DNA from: Candidatus Sulfotelmatobacter sp.
Lineage (GTDB): Bacteria > Acidobacteriota > Terriglobia > Terriglobales > Acidobacteriaceae
Assembly: GCA_030049565.1 (NCBI GenBank)
Contig: JASIKQ010000059.1
Location: 1 to 13,283, forward strand
DNA: 13,283 nucleotides
Direction of reading: 5' to 3'
Part shown: piece after piece, positions 5,996-13,283 of the stretch
Layout: every line of letters begins with the position of its first letter
Position numbering within the stretch: the first letter of the stretch is position 1
The notes under the pieces: model-generated
What the model saw: the letters and a program-made list of their open reading frames with translations, nothing else
Told to the model about the DNA's origin: nothing
The model's database searches: none
Made by a program: the position numbers and the translations under genes

Positions 5996-6709
5996 ATGAG
6001 CGCGAGCGCAGATGTTCTTCAATCCCCGCATCTATCTGCCGTTACAGCGGCGGAGAAAACATTGCCGCAGGCCGCGGTCCTTACAGGAACAGGCAAGTGG
6101 AATCCGGATGATTTTGCCCGCGAGCAAATCCGCGGTTTGGTGCGCAGGGTCTTCGTTGCAGCAGGCAGCCCGCCAGCAAGACAGGTTGTATTTAGTGCCA
6201 TGGAATCGCATACCAGCATCGCCAGGATATGCGATCAGGTTGGCCAGGCCTTGGCGCTGGAAACTCGTGCCGATATTGCGGTAGTGAGCCGCGGATTTGA
6301 GATTGCAGAAACGGCCCCGCCGCCTCATCCTCTTTTTTATGCGGGCCGGATTGCAATCAAAAGCTGGTCTTTACAGCTCGCGAGCAATCTGTGGCGGGTA
6401 CCCGCATCCCGCCTGCAGCAATCGGTCCCCGGATCGGGAACCAGCCTCTGGCTTGCCTGTCTGGCCGAGCTGCGCAATGAATTCGAGTACGCAATTATCG
6501 AGGGGCCAGCGGCTGGCACGTCGAGCGAGGCCGCTTTGCTGGGGTGCCTGACCGATGGAATCATTCTCGTGCTGGGCGCGCATAATACCCGCAAAGCCAC
6601 GGCCTGCAAAATCAAAGACACATTGGAGAGCACGCGCTCACGTATTTTGGGCGCCATCCTGAATGAGAGGAGATTCCCCGTGCCCGAGGCAATTTACCGG
6701 CGGTTGTAG
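5996..6709 (+). CDS. Degenerate BY-kinase / CpsD-CapB-like protein lacking Walker motifs
   Basis: A 237-residue protein with the outline of a bacterial tyrosine kinase of the CpsD/CapB class but without its catalytic motifs. The EQIRGLVRRVF segment (43-53) matches the EQFRxLRTNL region. VVFSAMESHTSIARICDQVG (64-83) stands where the Walker A loop GEGKTT belongs and has no GK(S/T). RADIAVVSRGFE (91-102) replaces the Walker A' VLLIDAD strand. EYAIIEGPAAG (164-174) replaces YVIIDxPP with E for D. The fold core TDGIILVLGAHNTRKA (186-201) and ILGAILNERRFPVPEAIYRR remain typical, and there is no C-terminal tyrosine cluster. AAGGAG seven bases before the ATG is the best ribosome binding site of the operon. 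It probably binds the cytoplasmic tail of the preceding co-polymerase as a structural or regulatory subunit. Catalytic loss is read from sequence; function is inferred. Confidence 0.75.
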   Translation: MSASADVLQSPHLSAVTAAEKTLPQAAVLTGTGKWNPDDFAREQIRGLVRRVFVAAGSPPARQVVFSAMESHTSIARICDQVGQALALETRADIAVVSRGFEIAETAPPPHPLFYAGRIAIKSWSLQLASNLWRVPASRLQQSVPGSGTSLWLACLAELRNEFEYAIIEGPAAGTSSEAALLGCLTDGIILVLGAHNTRKATACKIKDTLESTRSRILGAILNERRFPVPEAIYRRL

Positions 6710-6776
6710 AACCGTTCCGAATCATCAGTTCGCCTTCGTAGCAGCTGAAATTCAGACTTGTGACTGGAGTTGATCG

Positions 6777-7964
6777 GTGTCATCGCCTTTTTTGCAGCCG
6801 CGTCCGCCAGTGCCCGCGGGAACAGAGTGGGCCGCACGGCTCATTCCCGGAGCTGCCGTGGAGGTCAAGAAGAAGCCGCCAAAACGGCAAGAGGCGAATA
6901 CCAGCTTGCCGCTTTCGGCTGGGGCGCATTTCTTTCCCTCGCTTAGCCGCGGCGTCCGCGAGAGCACTCATATTTATTCCCACTTCAAGGTGTCCCCACG
7001 CAGCACGCGAAATGTCCTCATCGTCGGCTCCGGCAAGCTGGCGCAGAAGCTTGCCAGCCACTTGGAAATTCACCCGGAGTTGGGCCGCTGCTTGTGCGGT
7101 TTTCTAGACGATCGGGACCCTGCCCCGCCTCGCGTCATCGGCGACACAAGCAGGCTCGCGCAGCTGGCACGTTCCGAGTTTGCCGATGAGATCATTCTCG
7201 CCGCGCCGCACGATCGGGAAATGGTTTCGCGAGTACTCCGCACTGCCCGCCAGATGCGCCTGGATGTAAAGGTCGTGCCCGACCTGTTTGGATGCGAATC
7301 CGCGAAACGAACCGAAGTCCTGAATGGCCTTCCTCTGATTTCCCTGCATGAAGAACAGCTGCCTGTTGCAGGCTTGTGGGCGAAGCGCGCGCTCGACGTC
7401 ATAGTCGGCGGATTAGCTCTGATTTTGCTGGCTCCACTCCTTGCCCTCATCGCCCTCCTCGTCAACCTGGATTCGCCGGGGCCCGTTTTTTATGCAGCAT
7501 TGCGCGCCGGCCGCAAAGGCAGGCCATTCCGCTGCTTCAAATTCCGCACCATGGTGCAGAATGCGGACGATTTGAAAGCAGCACTGAGGCAGCGAAATGA
7601 GCGAGAGGGCCCCATCTTCAAAGTTGCAGACGACCCTCGCATTACGCGCATGGGGAAATTTTTGCGCCGCTACAGCCTGGATGAACTTCCGCAATTGTGG
7701 AACGTGCTCCGCGGCGAAATGAGCCTCGTCGGGCCGAGGCCGCATCCCCTTGACGATTTTTCGACTTATACCATCGAGCATCTTCCCCGGCTCGATGTAA
7801 CCCCGGGCATCACCGGGCTGTGGCAGGTCACGGCACGGCAGAATCCTTCTTTTCAAACCGCAATGAATTTGGATATCGAGTACATCCGTCGCTGGAGCCT
7901 GGGGATGGACCTTCGAATCTTGTGGAAAACCGCCGGGGCTGTGCTGCGGGGAAGCGGAGAGTAA
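6777..7964 (+). CDS. Undecaprenyl-phosphate sugar phosphotransferase (polyprenyl glycosylphosphotransferase, short N-terminus)
   Basis: Initiates the repeat unit by moving a sugar phosphate from a nucleotide sugar to undecaprenyl phosphate at the inner membrane. The start is GTG 6777, supported by GGAG seven bases upstream. Of 395 residues, 1-70 are a polar, basic and proline-containing stretch. Residues 78-200 are the Rossmann-like domain of the WbaP/GumD class (LIVGSGKLAQ). Residues 208-229 are a hydrophobic membrane segment, and 230-395 the catalytic domain: KFRTM 255-259, SLDELPQLWNV with the catalytic Asp-Glu pair D302-E303, VGPRP 318-322 and PGITGLWQV 343-351. The four or five N-terminal membrane helices usual in this family are missing, and only 67 non-coding bases separate the gene from its upstream neighbour, so they are not merely misannotated. 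The first sugar cannot be told from sequence. The stop overlaps the next start. Confidence 0.93.
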   Translation: MSSPFLQPRPPVPAGTEWAARLIPGAAVEVKKKPPKRQEANTSLPLSAGAHFFPSLSRGVRESTHIYSHFKVSPRSTRNVLIVGSGKLAQKLASHLEIHPELGRCLCGFLDDRDPAPPRVIGDTSRLAQLARSEFADEIILAAPHDREMVSRVLRTARQMRLDVKVVPDLFGCESAKRTEVLNGLPLISLHEEQLPVAGLWAKRALDVIVGGLALILLAPLLALIALLVNLDSPGPVFYAALRAGRKGRPFRCFKFRTMVQNADDLKAALRQRNEREGPIFKVADDPRITRMGKFLRRYSLDELPQLWNVLRGEMSLVGPRPHPLDDFSTYTIEHLPRLDVTPGITGLWQVTARQNPSFQTAMNLDIEYIRRWSLGMDLRILWKTAGAVLRGSGE

Positions 7965-9316
7965 TGTCAACCGCGCTACTCAGGACGGATGGCCCCGCGT
8001 CGGGGACCACGAGCATAGCGGCTCGAAGCGTTGGCATGGCGCTGCATGGAATACAAGCACTCATGGTGGCCCCATGCTGGCTTTTGCTTGCGGCTTTAAC
8101 CGCCATGCTGCTGCGACATCCGGACGTAGACTTTTACGAAATCGACCGGGTCGCTTTTGGATTACTCGTTCTTTCTGCAGCGGTGCGATATTTGTTCTCT
8201 CGCTACCATCCTCCCCTTATCGAGCGCGCTACCTGCCCTATGCTCGGGCTCGCATTGCTGGCCATCATGAGTGTAGCTGGAGAGCCTTACGACAACCAGA
8301 CATGGTCGCTGCTGGCGGCCAAATTCATCGTGCCGTTTGCGCTGTTTCATATAGCGGCGCTGGTATTTCGTAGCGAAGCGCGGCTGCGGTATTTCGAGAT
8401 TTTCAGCCTCATCGTGCTTGCCTATCTCTGTTTCACTTCGATTGCCTTCCTGGTTGGAGCCAAGCAACTCATATTTCCGCGATACATCCTGGATGAAAGC
8501 CTTGGTTATCACGCCGATCTGGCGCGCGGGCCGTTACTGCAGGCTGTAGCCAACGGTGTTTCGCTCAATCTTCTCGGAATTCTGGCGTTGCACGCCTTCC
8601 TGCGCAAAAGGGTACGCGGCCTGCTGGCGATTCTGCTCCTCGCGTCTTTGCCAGTGGCAATCCTGGCAACCATGACGCGCGCCGTGTGGCTTTCGTTCGC
8701 CGCCAGCATGGGATATCTCATTTTTCGCTCGCAGAACCGCCGTTTGCGAGTGATAGCCGCTGCCGTGGCCATCACCGGGCTTTTGGGCTTACTCATCACC
8801 TTAAGTATTGACGGTCAACGCCGTGCCTTTTCGGATCGGCTAACCGAATCAGGTCCAGTCGACTTCCGCAGGGCGGTTTATACCGGCGGCTGGCAGATGT
8901 TTCTGGAGAAGCCGATCTTCGGTTGGGGCGTGAATCAGATGCCCGCCGAGTTAGCCAGGCACGTCAGCGGCTATAAGGAAAAGGAGTTGTTTCCTCACAA
9001 CACGTATCTCGAAATACTTGTCGAGCATGGAGCTTTTGGTTTGGCTTTGTACTTATGGCTCATGTGGGAATTATTCCGTTTGGGACGGAATCGTGTTCCC
9101 GCTGCCGAGCGCTCCAGTTTTCTAAATCAGCACTTCCACGCAATCTGGCCGGTACTGCTGGGCGTCTATTGGGCAAACGCCATGGTGGTGGTGATGAATT
9201 ATCAATTTGTAAACGGAATTGTCTTCACCATGGCAGGAATGCTCGCGGCACAGCGGCATCAGTCGGAGCGCGATGCTCACGCCAATCTACCGATGTTGCA
9301 CCGTTCTCCCGCGTAA
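7964..9316 (+). CDS. O-antigen ligase / Wzy-type polysaccharide polymerase
   Basis: An integral membrane protein of 450 residues with about ten to twelve hydrophobic helices, probably polymerising lipid-linked repeat units on the periplasmic face. The start is the ATG at 7964 in a TAATG overlap with the previous gene; the frame is open further upstream but that lies inside the preceding gene. Typical Wzy_C features are TRAVWLSF at 238-245 (conserved arginine R239), a large periplasmic loop around 282-345 containing GWGVNQM at 320-326, and HNTYLEILVEHGAFGLALYL at 345-364. Polymerases diverge strongly, so the linkage formed cannot be predicted. Its place between the phosphoglycosyl transferase and glycosyltransferases favours polymerase over ligase. 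Confidence 0.88.
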   Translation: MSTALLRTDGPASGTTSIAARSVGMALHGIQALMVAPCWLLLAALTAMLLRHPDVDFYEIDRVAFGLLVLSAAVRYLFSRYHPPLIERATCPMLGLALLAIMSVAGEPYDNQTWSLLAAKFIVPFALFHIAALVFRSEARLRYFEIFSLIVLAYLCFTSIAFLVGAKQLIFPRYILDESLGYHADLARGPLLQAVANGVSLNLLGILALHAFLRKRVRGLLAILLLASLPVAILATMTRAVWLSFAASMGYLIFRSQNRRLRVIAAAVAITGLLGLLITLSIDGQRRAFSDRLTESGPVDFRRAVYTGGWQMFLEKPIFGWGVNQMPAELARHVSGYKEKELFPHNTYLEILVEHGAFGLALYLWLMWELFRLGRNRVPAAERSSFLNQHFHAIWPVLLGVYWANAMVVVMNYQFVNGIVFTMAGMLAAQRHQSERDAHANLPMLHRSPA

Positions 9317-9347
9317 GCGTTGTCGATTGAAGATTCTCTAAGCTCTC

Positions 9348-10673
9348 ATGTTGACTGTTGCTTATCTCGCCAATCAATTTCCCGCGGCAGTCGAGCCTTA
9401 TGTCAGTGATGAAATCGAAGAGCTTCGGCGACGGGGAATTCGTGTCCTGGCGGGCAGTGTCCGAACACCCGGGCTAGAAAAGTCCGCACCCGCGAGTCCA
9501 TCCGGCTCCAAAGCCCTCTGCCTGCAATCGCTGCGAGTGATGACGCTGCTGCGAGGAGGGTGGCTCGCAGTGAGCCGGTGTCGGAGGGTTTTAGGCCTGC
9601 TCGCGCGCGTCTTACTGCATGGCGAGGAATCGCCAAAGCGCCGCTTCAAAGCCCTGCTGCACACTGCACTCGGCGCTTACTACGCGGCATTGCTCAAGGA
9701 TCGCGGCGTTCATCACATTCATGTGCACCACGGCTATTTCGCCTCGTGGATTGGCATGGTTGCGGCACAGCTGCTGGGCATAAATTTCAGCCTGACTCTA
9801 CACGGTTCAGACCTTTTGCTGAAAGCCTCTTATCTCGACGCCAAGCTTGAGAATTGCCTTTTCTGCATAACCATTTCCGACTACAACCGGCAGTACATTT
9901 TGTGGAATTTTTCGGAAATCGATGCCCGCAAGATTGTCGTCTCGCGGCTGGGCGTGGATGTGCCAAGCAGTGTGCGCTCCCGCCGGAAAGCGGCTGGCGA
10001 TAGGCTTCAATTACTGGCCATAGGACGCCTGCACCCGGTGAAAGACCATGCATTCCTGGTCCGTGCTTGTACCCTCCTGCGTGATGCAGGGATCGATTTT
10101 CAATGCACCATCGCGGGCGAAGGGCCCGAGCGTGAGCGCTTGGAAGCACTCATCCGGCAAAGTTGCTTGCACGATCGCCTCTTTCTCTTCGGCTATGCCA
10201 GCCCGCAGCAGATCGATTCTCTCTACTCAGACTCCGATGTGGTTGTGCTCACCAGCCGCAGCGAAGGGATCCCGCTGGTGCTCATGGAAGCGATGGCGCG
10301 GGGGAAAATCGTGCTCGCTCCGGCGATCACCGGAATTCCGGAGATTGTCATTCCCGGCAAGACCGGCTTTCTTTATGCCTCGGGCATGCTTGACGATTTT
10401 GTGGCGAAAATTCTGCTCGTGCGCGAACTCACGCTCTCAGAACAGAGTTGCGGCGCGAAGCACCTCGACTGGATACGCCACGCCGCACAACTGCAAATCC
10501 TGCACAATTTCAACTGCGCCAAAAATCTGGCCCACTTTGCCGACCAATTTCTGCAACGTACCTCAACCGCAGATTCCTCACCGACCCCGATAAGTCCACT
10601 GTCCACAAAACGGCCACCGGGACGAGTTTCCTCAGCAGACCTTATCCAACCTGGTTTGGAGCGGCCGGCGTGA
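9348..10673 (+). CDS. GT4-family glycosyltransferase
   Basis: A 441-residue cytoplasmic or membrane-associated GT-B enzyme that adds a sugar to the lipid-linked repeat unit. The N-terminal Rossmann half begins MLTVAYLANQFPAAVEPYVS and contains HIHVHHGYFASW (123-134) and LTLHGSDLL (149-157). The C-terminal GT4 half carries LLAIGRLHPVKDH (222-234), IAGEGPERERLE (255-266) and the donor-site EX7E motif, SEGIPLVLMEAM, with E306 and E314. The pattern resembles WcaL/AmsK-type enzymes of exopolysaccharide clusters. The last ~35 residues are a low-complexity Ser/Thr/Pro tail outside the fold. It lies 31 bases after the polymerase gene, with only a weak ribosome binding site, and its stop overlaps the next start as GTGA. 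Donor and acceptor sugars are unknown. Confidence 0.93.
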   Translation: MLTVAYLANQFPAAVEPYVSDEIEELRRRGIRVLAGSVRTPGLEKSAPASPSGSKALCLQSLRVMTLLRGGWLAVSRCRRVLGLLARVLLHGEESPKRRFKALLHTALGAYYAALLKDRGVHHIHVHHGYFASWIGMVAAQLLGINFSLTLHGSDLLLKASYLDAKLENCLFCITISDYNRQYILWNFSEIDARKIVVSRLGVDVPSSVRSRRKAAGDRLQLLAIGRLHPVKDHAFLVRACTLLRDAGIDFQCTIAGEGPERERLEALIRQSCLHDRLFLFGYASPQQIDSLYSDSDVVVLTSRSEGIPLVLMEAMARGKIVLAPAITGIPEIVIPGKTGFLYASGMLDDFVAKILLVRELTLSEQSCGAKHLDWIRHAAQLQILHNFNCAKNLAHFADQFLQRTSTADSSPTPISPLSTKRPPGRVSSADLIQPGLERPA

Positions 10674-13111
10674 AAATCTTGTTCTGCAACAAGTACAACT
10701 ATGCCTTCAGCGGCACGGAAGTTTATCTGTTCGAAACCATGCGTTTGTTGCGCTCCAAAGGCCACGAGGTGGCGTTGTTTTCCATGGCCGATCCGCGGGG
10801 CGACCCAACCCCCTTCGATCGCCACTTCATGCCGCACACAGATTTCAAACTGCCTGCGGGATTTTTTCGCAAACTGAAGCTCGCAGGCCAGGCAATTTAT
10901 TCATTCGAGGCACGGCGGCGAATTCGCGACATGATTGCAGAGTTCCGCCCGGATGTGGCGCATGTTCGCAATATCTATCATCATCTGTCTCCCTCAATTC
11001 TGTGGGAACTGAAGGCCTGCAAGGTGCCGATTCTGTATCACGTGAATGACTTCAAAGTGCTGTGCCCCAGTTACAACATGGTCGCGCGCGGAGAGGCCTG
11101 TGAGGCTTGCAAAGGCGGCAAATTTTGGCACGCTTTCCAAGAAAACTGCTATCCCGAACGAGGAGCGCAAATGATATTGGCGGCTGAAGCTTATTTTCAC
11201 CAATGGCTGGGAACCTACCGTAAGTGCGTCGACTGCTTTCTTGCTCCCAGTCAATTTGTGCGCGACAAGTTCGTCGAGCATGGCTGGAATCCCGCCAGGT
11301 TTGCGGTTCTTCCGCACTTCCAGCCGACTCAGATCATTTCTGAACGCATTTCCGGCAACGCTCCCGTGCTCTATTTCGGCCGTTTATCGGCCGAGAAGGG
11401 CGTAGATGATTTGCTCGATGCCTGGCAACTTCTCCCTGATCTTCAGTTGATCGTTGCGGGTGAGGGTCCAGAACGTGTCCGTTTGCAGCAGAAGGCCGCG
11501 CAGGCAGGATTGTTCAATGTGGTTTTTGCGGGACACATTCGAGGCGCAGCCCTAAGTCGCGTAATCGCCAGCTCGCGCTTTACCGTGCTGCCGTCGCACG
11601 CCTACGAAACGCTGGGCAAGACGATTCTCGAATCCTACGCCCACGGGCGCGCAGTCGTGGCTACCGACCTCGGCTCACGGCGGGAACTCGTTCAGCCCGG
11701 CAAAACCGGGCTTTTGTACGAAACCGGAGATGTCGGCCAACTGGCATCGGCGATTCGTCTTCTTTGCTCACAACCCGAACTGGCCGACACCATGGGACGG
11801 AACGGGCGCGATGTTGTGCAGCAGAACTACAGCCCACAGGCTCACTACGAGGCATTGATCGACCTATACCAGCAGTTGGCGGATGGAAGGGAGCGTCGCA
11901 ACAGCAGCATCTCGGTCGTAACTGCCCACAAGCCGGTGCTGCGAGTGGCTTTTATCGGCGGACGCGGCGTGTTCTCAAAATATAGTGGCATCGAAACCTA
12001 CTATGAAGAGGTGGGCAGGCGCCTGGCCGGCATGGGGCATCAGGTGACGGCGTATTGTCGAACGTATTTCACTCCACCAGGTCAGTCGCACAACGGCATG
12101 AAAGTTGTGCGCCTGCCCACCCTCCGCACCAAGCACCTGGAAACGTTGCTTCACACATTTCTAAGCACAATTCATGTCGTGATGCAGCCTTGCGACATAG
12201 TTCATTACCATGCTCTCGGACCTGCGCTGTTCTCCTTTATTCCGCGCCTCGCAGGGAAGAAAACCGTGGTTACGGTGCAGGGCCTCGATTGGCAGCGCAA
12301 GAAGTGGGGGCGCATTGCATCCGCGGTTTTGCGTCTGGGCGAACGCGCGGCGGTCAGCTTGCCCAATCACACAATGGTCGTTTCACAGGAACTGCGGCGT
12401 CATTACCGGAAAAACCGTGGAGCCGAGACTTCTTACGTTCCCAATGGCGGGCTTTTACGCGAGCGGCGCTTGCCCGACAAGATCTTTGATTGGGGTTTGG
12501 AGCCGGGCAAATACATTCTGTTTCTCGGCCGCTTTTCTCCCGAAAAAGGTTGCCATTTGTTAGTCGAGGCCTTCGAACAGTTGCAGACCGATGTCAAGCT
12601 CGTCCTCGCAGGCGCTTCCAGCTATTGCGACGATTATTCGCGGCGTCTGGGGACACATGCAGGAGAGAAGATTAAGTTACTTGACTTGGTTTCCGGTCAC
12701 TGGCTCGACGAACTTCTGACCAATGCCATGCTCTTCGTTCTTCCATCCGATCTGGAGGGTTTGTCTCTGGCGCTGCTCGACGCCATGGGCGCGGGCCTGT
12801 GTGTATTGGCCAGCGACGTCCCGGAAAACCGGGAGGCCGTATCTGGCGCGGGATTCACCTTCCGCCGCGGCGATGTCCGCGACCTCAACGAGCGCATGCG
12901 GTTTCTAATCGCCAACCCGGCCGTGCGCGAAGCTGCGGGACGCGCCGCGCAACAACGGGTTCGCGAACACTATCAGTGGTCGCGAATCGCCCGCGAGGTA
13001 GAAGCTGTTTATTTCGAAACCATGGGCCGCGATTTGACTGCCATGCCTGCGAAAAAGCCGGGCGAGGGCGTCAGAGTTTCCCTTGCCTCTGAAAAAAGAA
13101 AAGCGGGCTAA
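10670..13111 (+). CDS. Tandem double GT4 glycosyltransferase (two enzymes in one chain)
   Basis: An 813-residue protein holding two complete GT-B glycosyltransferases. The start is GTG 10670, overlapping the previous stop (GTGA) and followed by VKILFCNKYNYAFSGTEVYL; the frame is open upstream only inside the previous gene. Module 1 (1-405) has a cysteine-rich insert (C132, C144, C147, C160, then C186 and C189), YFGRLSAEKG at 235-244, AGEGPERV and an EX7E motif E313/E321 (YETLGKTILE). A ~17-residue Ser-rich linker follows. Module 2 (423-813) starts VLRVAFIGGRGVFSKYSGIE, close to the DUF1972/rhamnosyltransferase-like GT4 pattern. It has HYHALGP at 512-518, LFLGRFSPEKG at 617-627, and EGLSLALLDAM in which the second Glu of EX7E is Asp (E696/D704). 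No stop or start signal suggests two separate genes. It probably adds two successive sugars. A terminator follows. Confidence 0.92.
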   Translation: MKILFCNKYNYAFSGTEVYLFETMRLLRSKGHEVALFSMADPRGDPTPFDRHFMPHTDFKLPAGFFRKLKLAGQAIYSFEARRRIRDMIAEFRPDVAHVRNIYHHLSPSILWELKACKVPILYHVNDFKVLCPSYNMVARGEACEACKGGKFWHAFQENCYPERGAQMILAAEAYFHQWLGTYRKCVDCFLAPSQFVRDKFVEHGWNPARFAVLPHFQPTQIISERISGNAPVLYFGRLSAEKGVDDLLDAWQLLPDLQLIVAGEGPERVRLQQKAAQAGLFNVVFAGHIRGAALSRVIASSRFTVLPSHAYETLGKTILESYAHGRAVVATDLGSRRELVQPGKTGLLYETGDVGQLASAIRLLCSQPELADTMGRNGRDVVQQNYSPQAHYEALIDLYQQLADGRERRNSSISVVTAHKPVLRVAFIGGRGVFSKYSGIETYYEEVGRRLAGMGHQVTAYCRTYFTPPGQSHNGMKVVRLPTLRTKHLETLLHTFLSTIHVVMQPCDIVHYHALGPALFSFIPRLAGKKTVVTVQGLDWQRKKWGRIASAVLRLGERAAVSLPNHTMVVSQELRRHYRKNRGAETSYVPNGGLLRERRLPDKIFDWGLEPGKYILFLGRFSPEKGCHLLVEAFEQLQTDVKLVLAGASSYCDDYSRRLGTHAGEKIKLLDLVSGHWLDELLTNAMLFVLPSDLEGLSLALLDAMGAGLCVLASDVPENREAVSGAGFTFRRGDVRDLNERMRFLIANPAVREAAGRAAQQRVREHYQWSRIAREVEAVYFETMGRDLTAMPAKKPGEGVRVSLASEKRKAG

Positions 13112-13174
13112 AGCGGCCGTTGGGCCTGCACAAGCGGCGACACCAAACGCCTGAAAAACAGATTCGCTGCCGAG

Positions 13175-13199
13175 AAGGACGGACTGAATTCCGTCTTTT
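13175..13199 (+). terminator. Intrinsic terminator ending the exopolysaccharide operon
   Basis: Stem GACGGA (13178-13183) pairs with TCCGTC (13190-13195) across a 6-base loop. It is extended by A-T and G-T pairs at its foot and followed at once by TTTTGTTT. It lies 64 bases after the last stop codon. It works for the + strand only, since the opposite side lacks a T-run. The remaining bases 13204-13283 show no supported feature. Confidence 0.85.
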
Positions 13200-13283
13200 G
13201 TTTACAATTGCTTACTGGCGGGCGCGAGAGTCAGTACCTCGCCCGTCCAGTCGGCGAATGCAAGATACTATCCTGATCACAGG

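Noticed and set aside
7820..7963. 5' extension of the polymerase gene
   Set aside because: It overlaps conserved catalytic sequence of the sugar phosphotransferase; the TAATG start at 7964 is better.
9787..10149. Open frames on the - strand within the GT4 genes
   Set aside because: They are shadows of coding sequence with no recognisable motif or start signal.
10448..10669. 5' extension of the double GT4 gene
   Set aside because: It lies within the preceding GT4 gene and is not protein-like; the GTGA overlap and VKILFCNKYN start fit the family.
13204..13283. Possible 3' end of a convergent gene on the - strand
   Set aside because: One frame reads about 20 protein-like residues ending in TAA but has stop codons just upstream; the two frames open to the window edge are too short to judge.

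Overview
The window looks like chromosome of an acidobacterium (Terriglobia/Koribacter-like) or a close relative. This is an inference from moderately high GC, the PilZ-TonB domain mixture and the style of the exopolysaccharide locus; no rRNA or other marker is present to prove it. No mobile element, CRISPR array, tRNA or rRNA was found.

Left part (1-1908, + strand): the 3' end of a membrane-protein gene (stop at 113). It is followed by an intergenic patch of 7- and 15-nt repeats with a 15-bp inverted repeat, then rpiA (ribose-5-phosphate isomerase A) and a gene fusing a cytoplasmic PilZ domain, one membrane helix and a periplasmic TonB C-terminal domain.

Middle part (1932-3149, - strand): a LuxR/NarL-type regulator whose receiver domain lacks the usual phosphorylation residues. 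Almost touching its stop codon is a small four-helix membrane protein, whose most natural N-terminus lies in a different reading frame from its body. A 535-base divergent intergenic region (3150-3684), with one clean palindrome and some hairpins, separates this pair from the next operon.

Right part (3685-13111, + strand): a compact seven-gene exopolysaccharide operon that ends at a good intrinsic terminator (13175-13199). In order it holds a short Wza/GumB-type export protein, a GumC/Wzz-type chain-length protein without kinase, a tyrosine-kinase-like protein that has lost its nucleotide-binding motifs, a phosphoglycosyl transferase lacking the usual N-terminal helix bundle, a Wzy/O-antigen-ligase-type membrane polymerase, a GT4 glycosyltransferase, and an 813-residue protein made of two GT4 enzymes in one chain. 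Spacings are 18, 10, 67, -1, 31 and -4 bases, so co-transcription is very likely.

Working model (inference): the phosphoglycosyl transferase loads the first sugar phosphate on undecaprenyl phosphate, the three GT4 modules extend the repeat unit, Wzy polymerises it, and the GumC/GumB-like pair controls length and export. No flippase and no active kinase are encoded before the terminator, so these must come from elsewhere. The divergent LuxR protein is the obvious candidate regulator. The most unusual items are the kinase-dead P-loop-like protein, the soluble-N-terminus phosphoglycosyl transferase, the double GT4 fusion, the PilZ-TonB fusion and the frame switch near 2340-2424.
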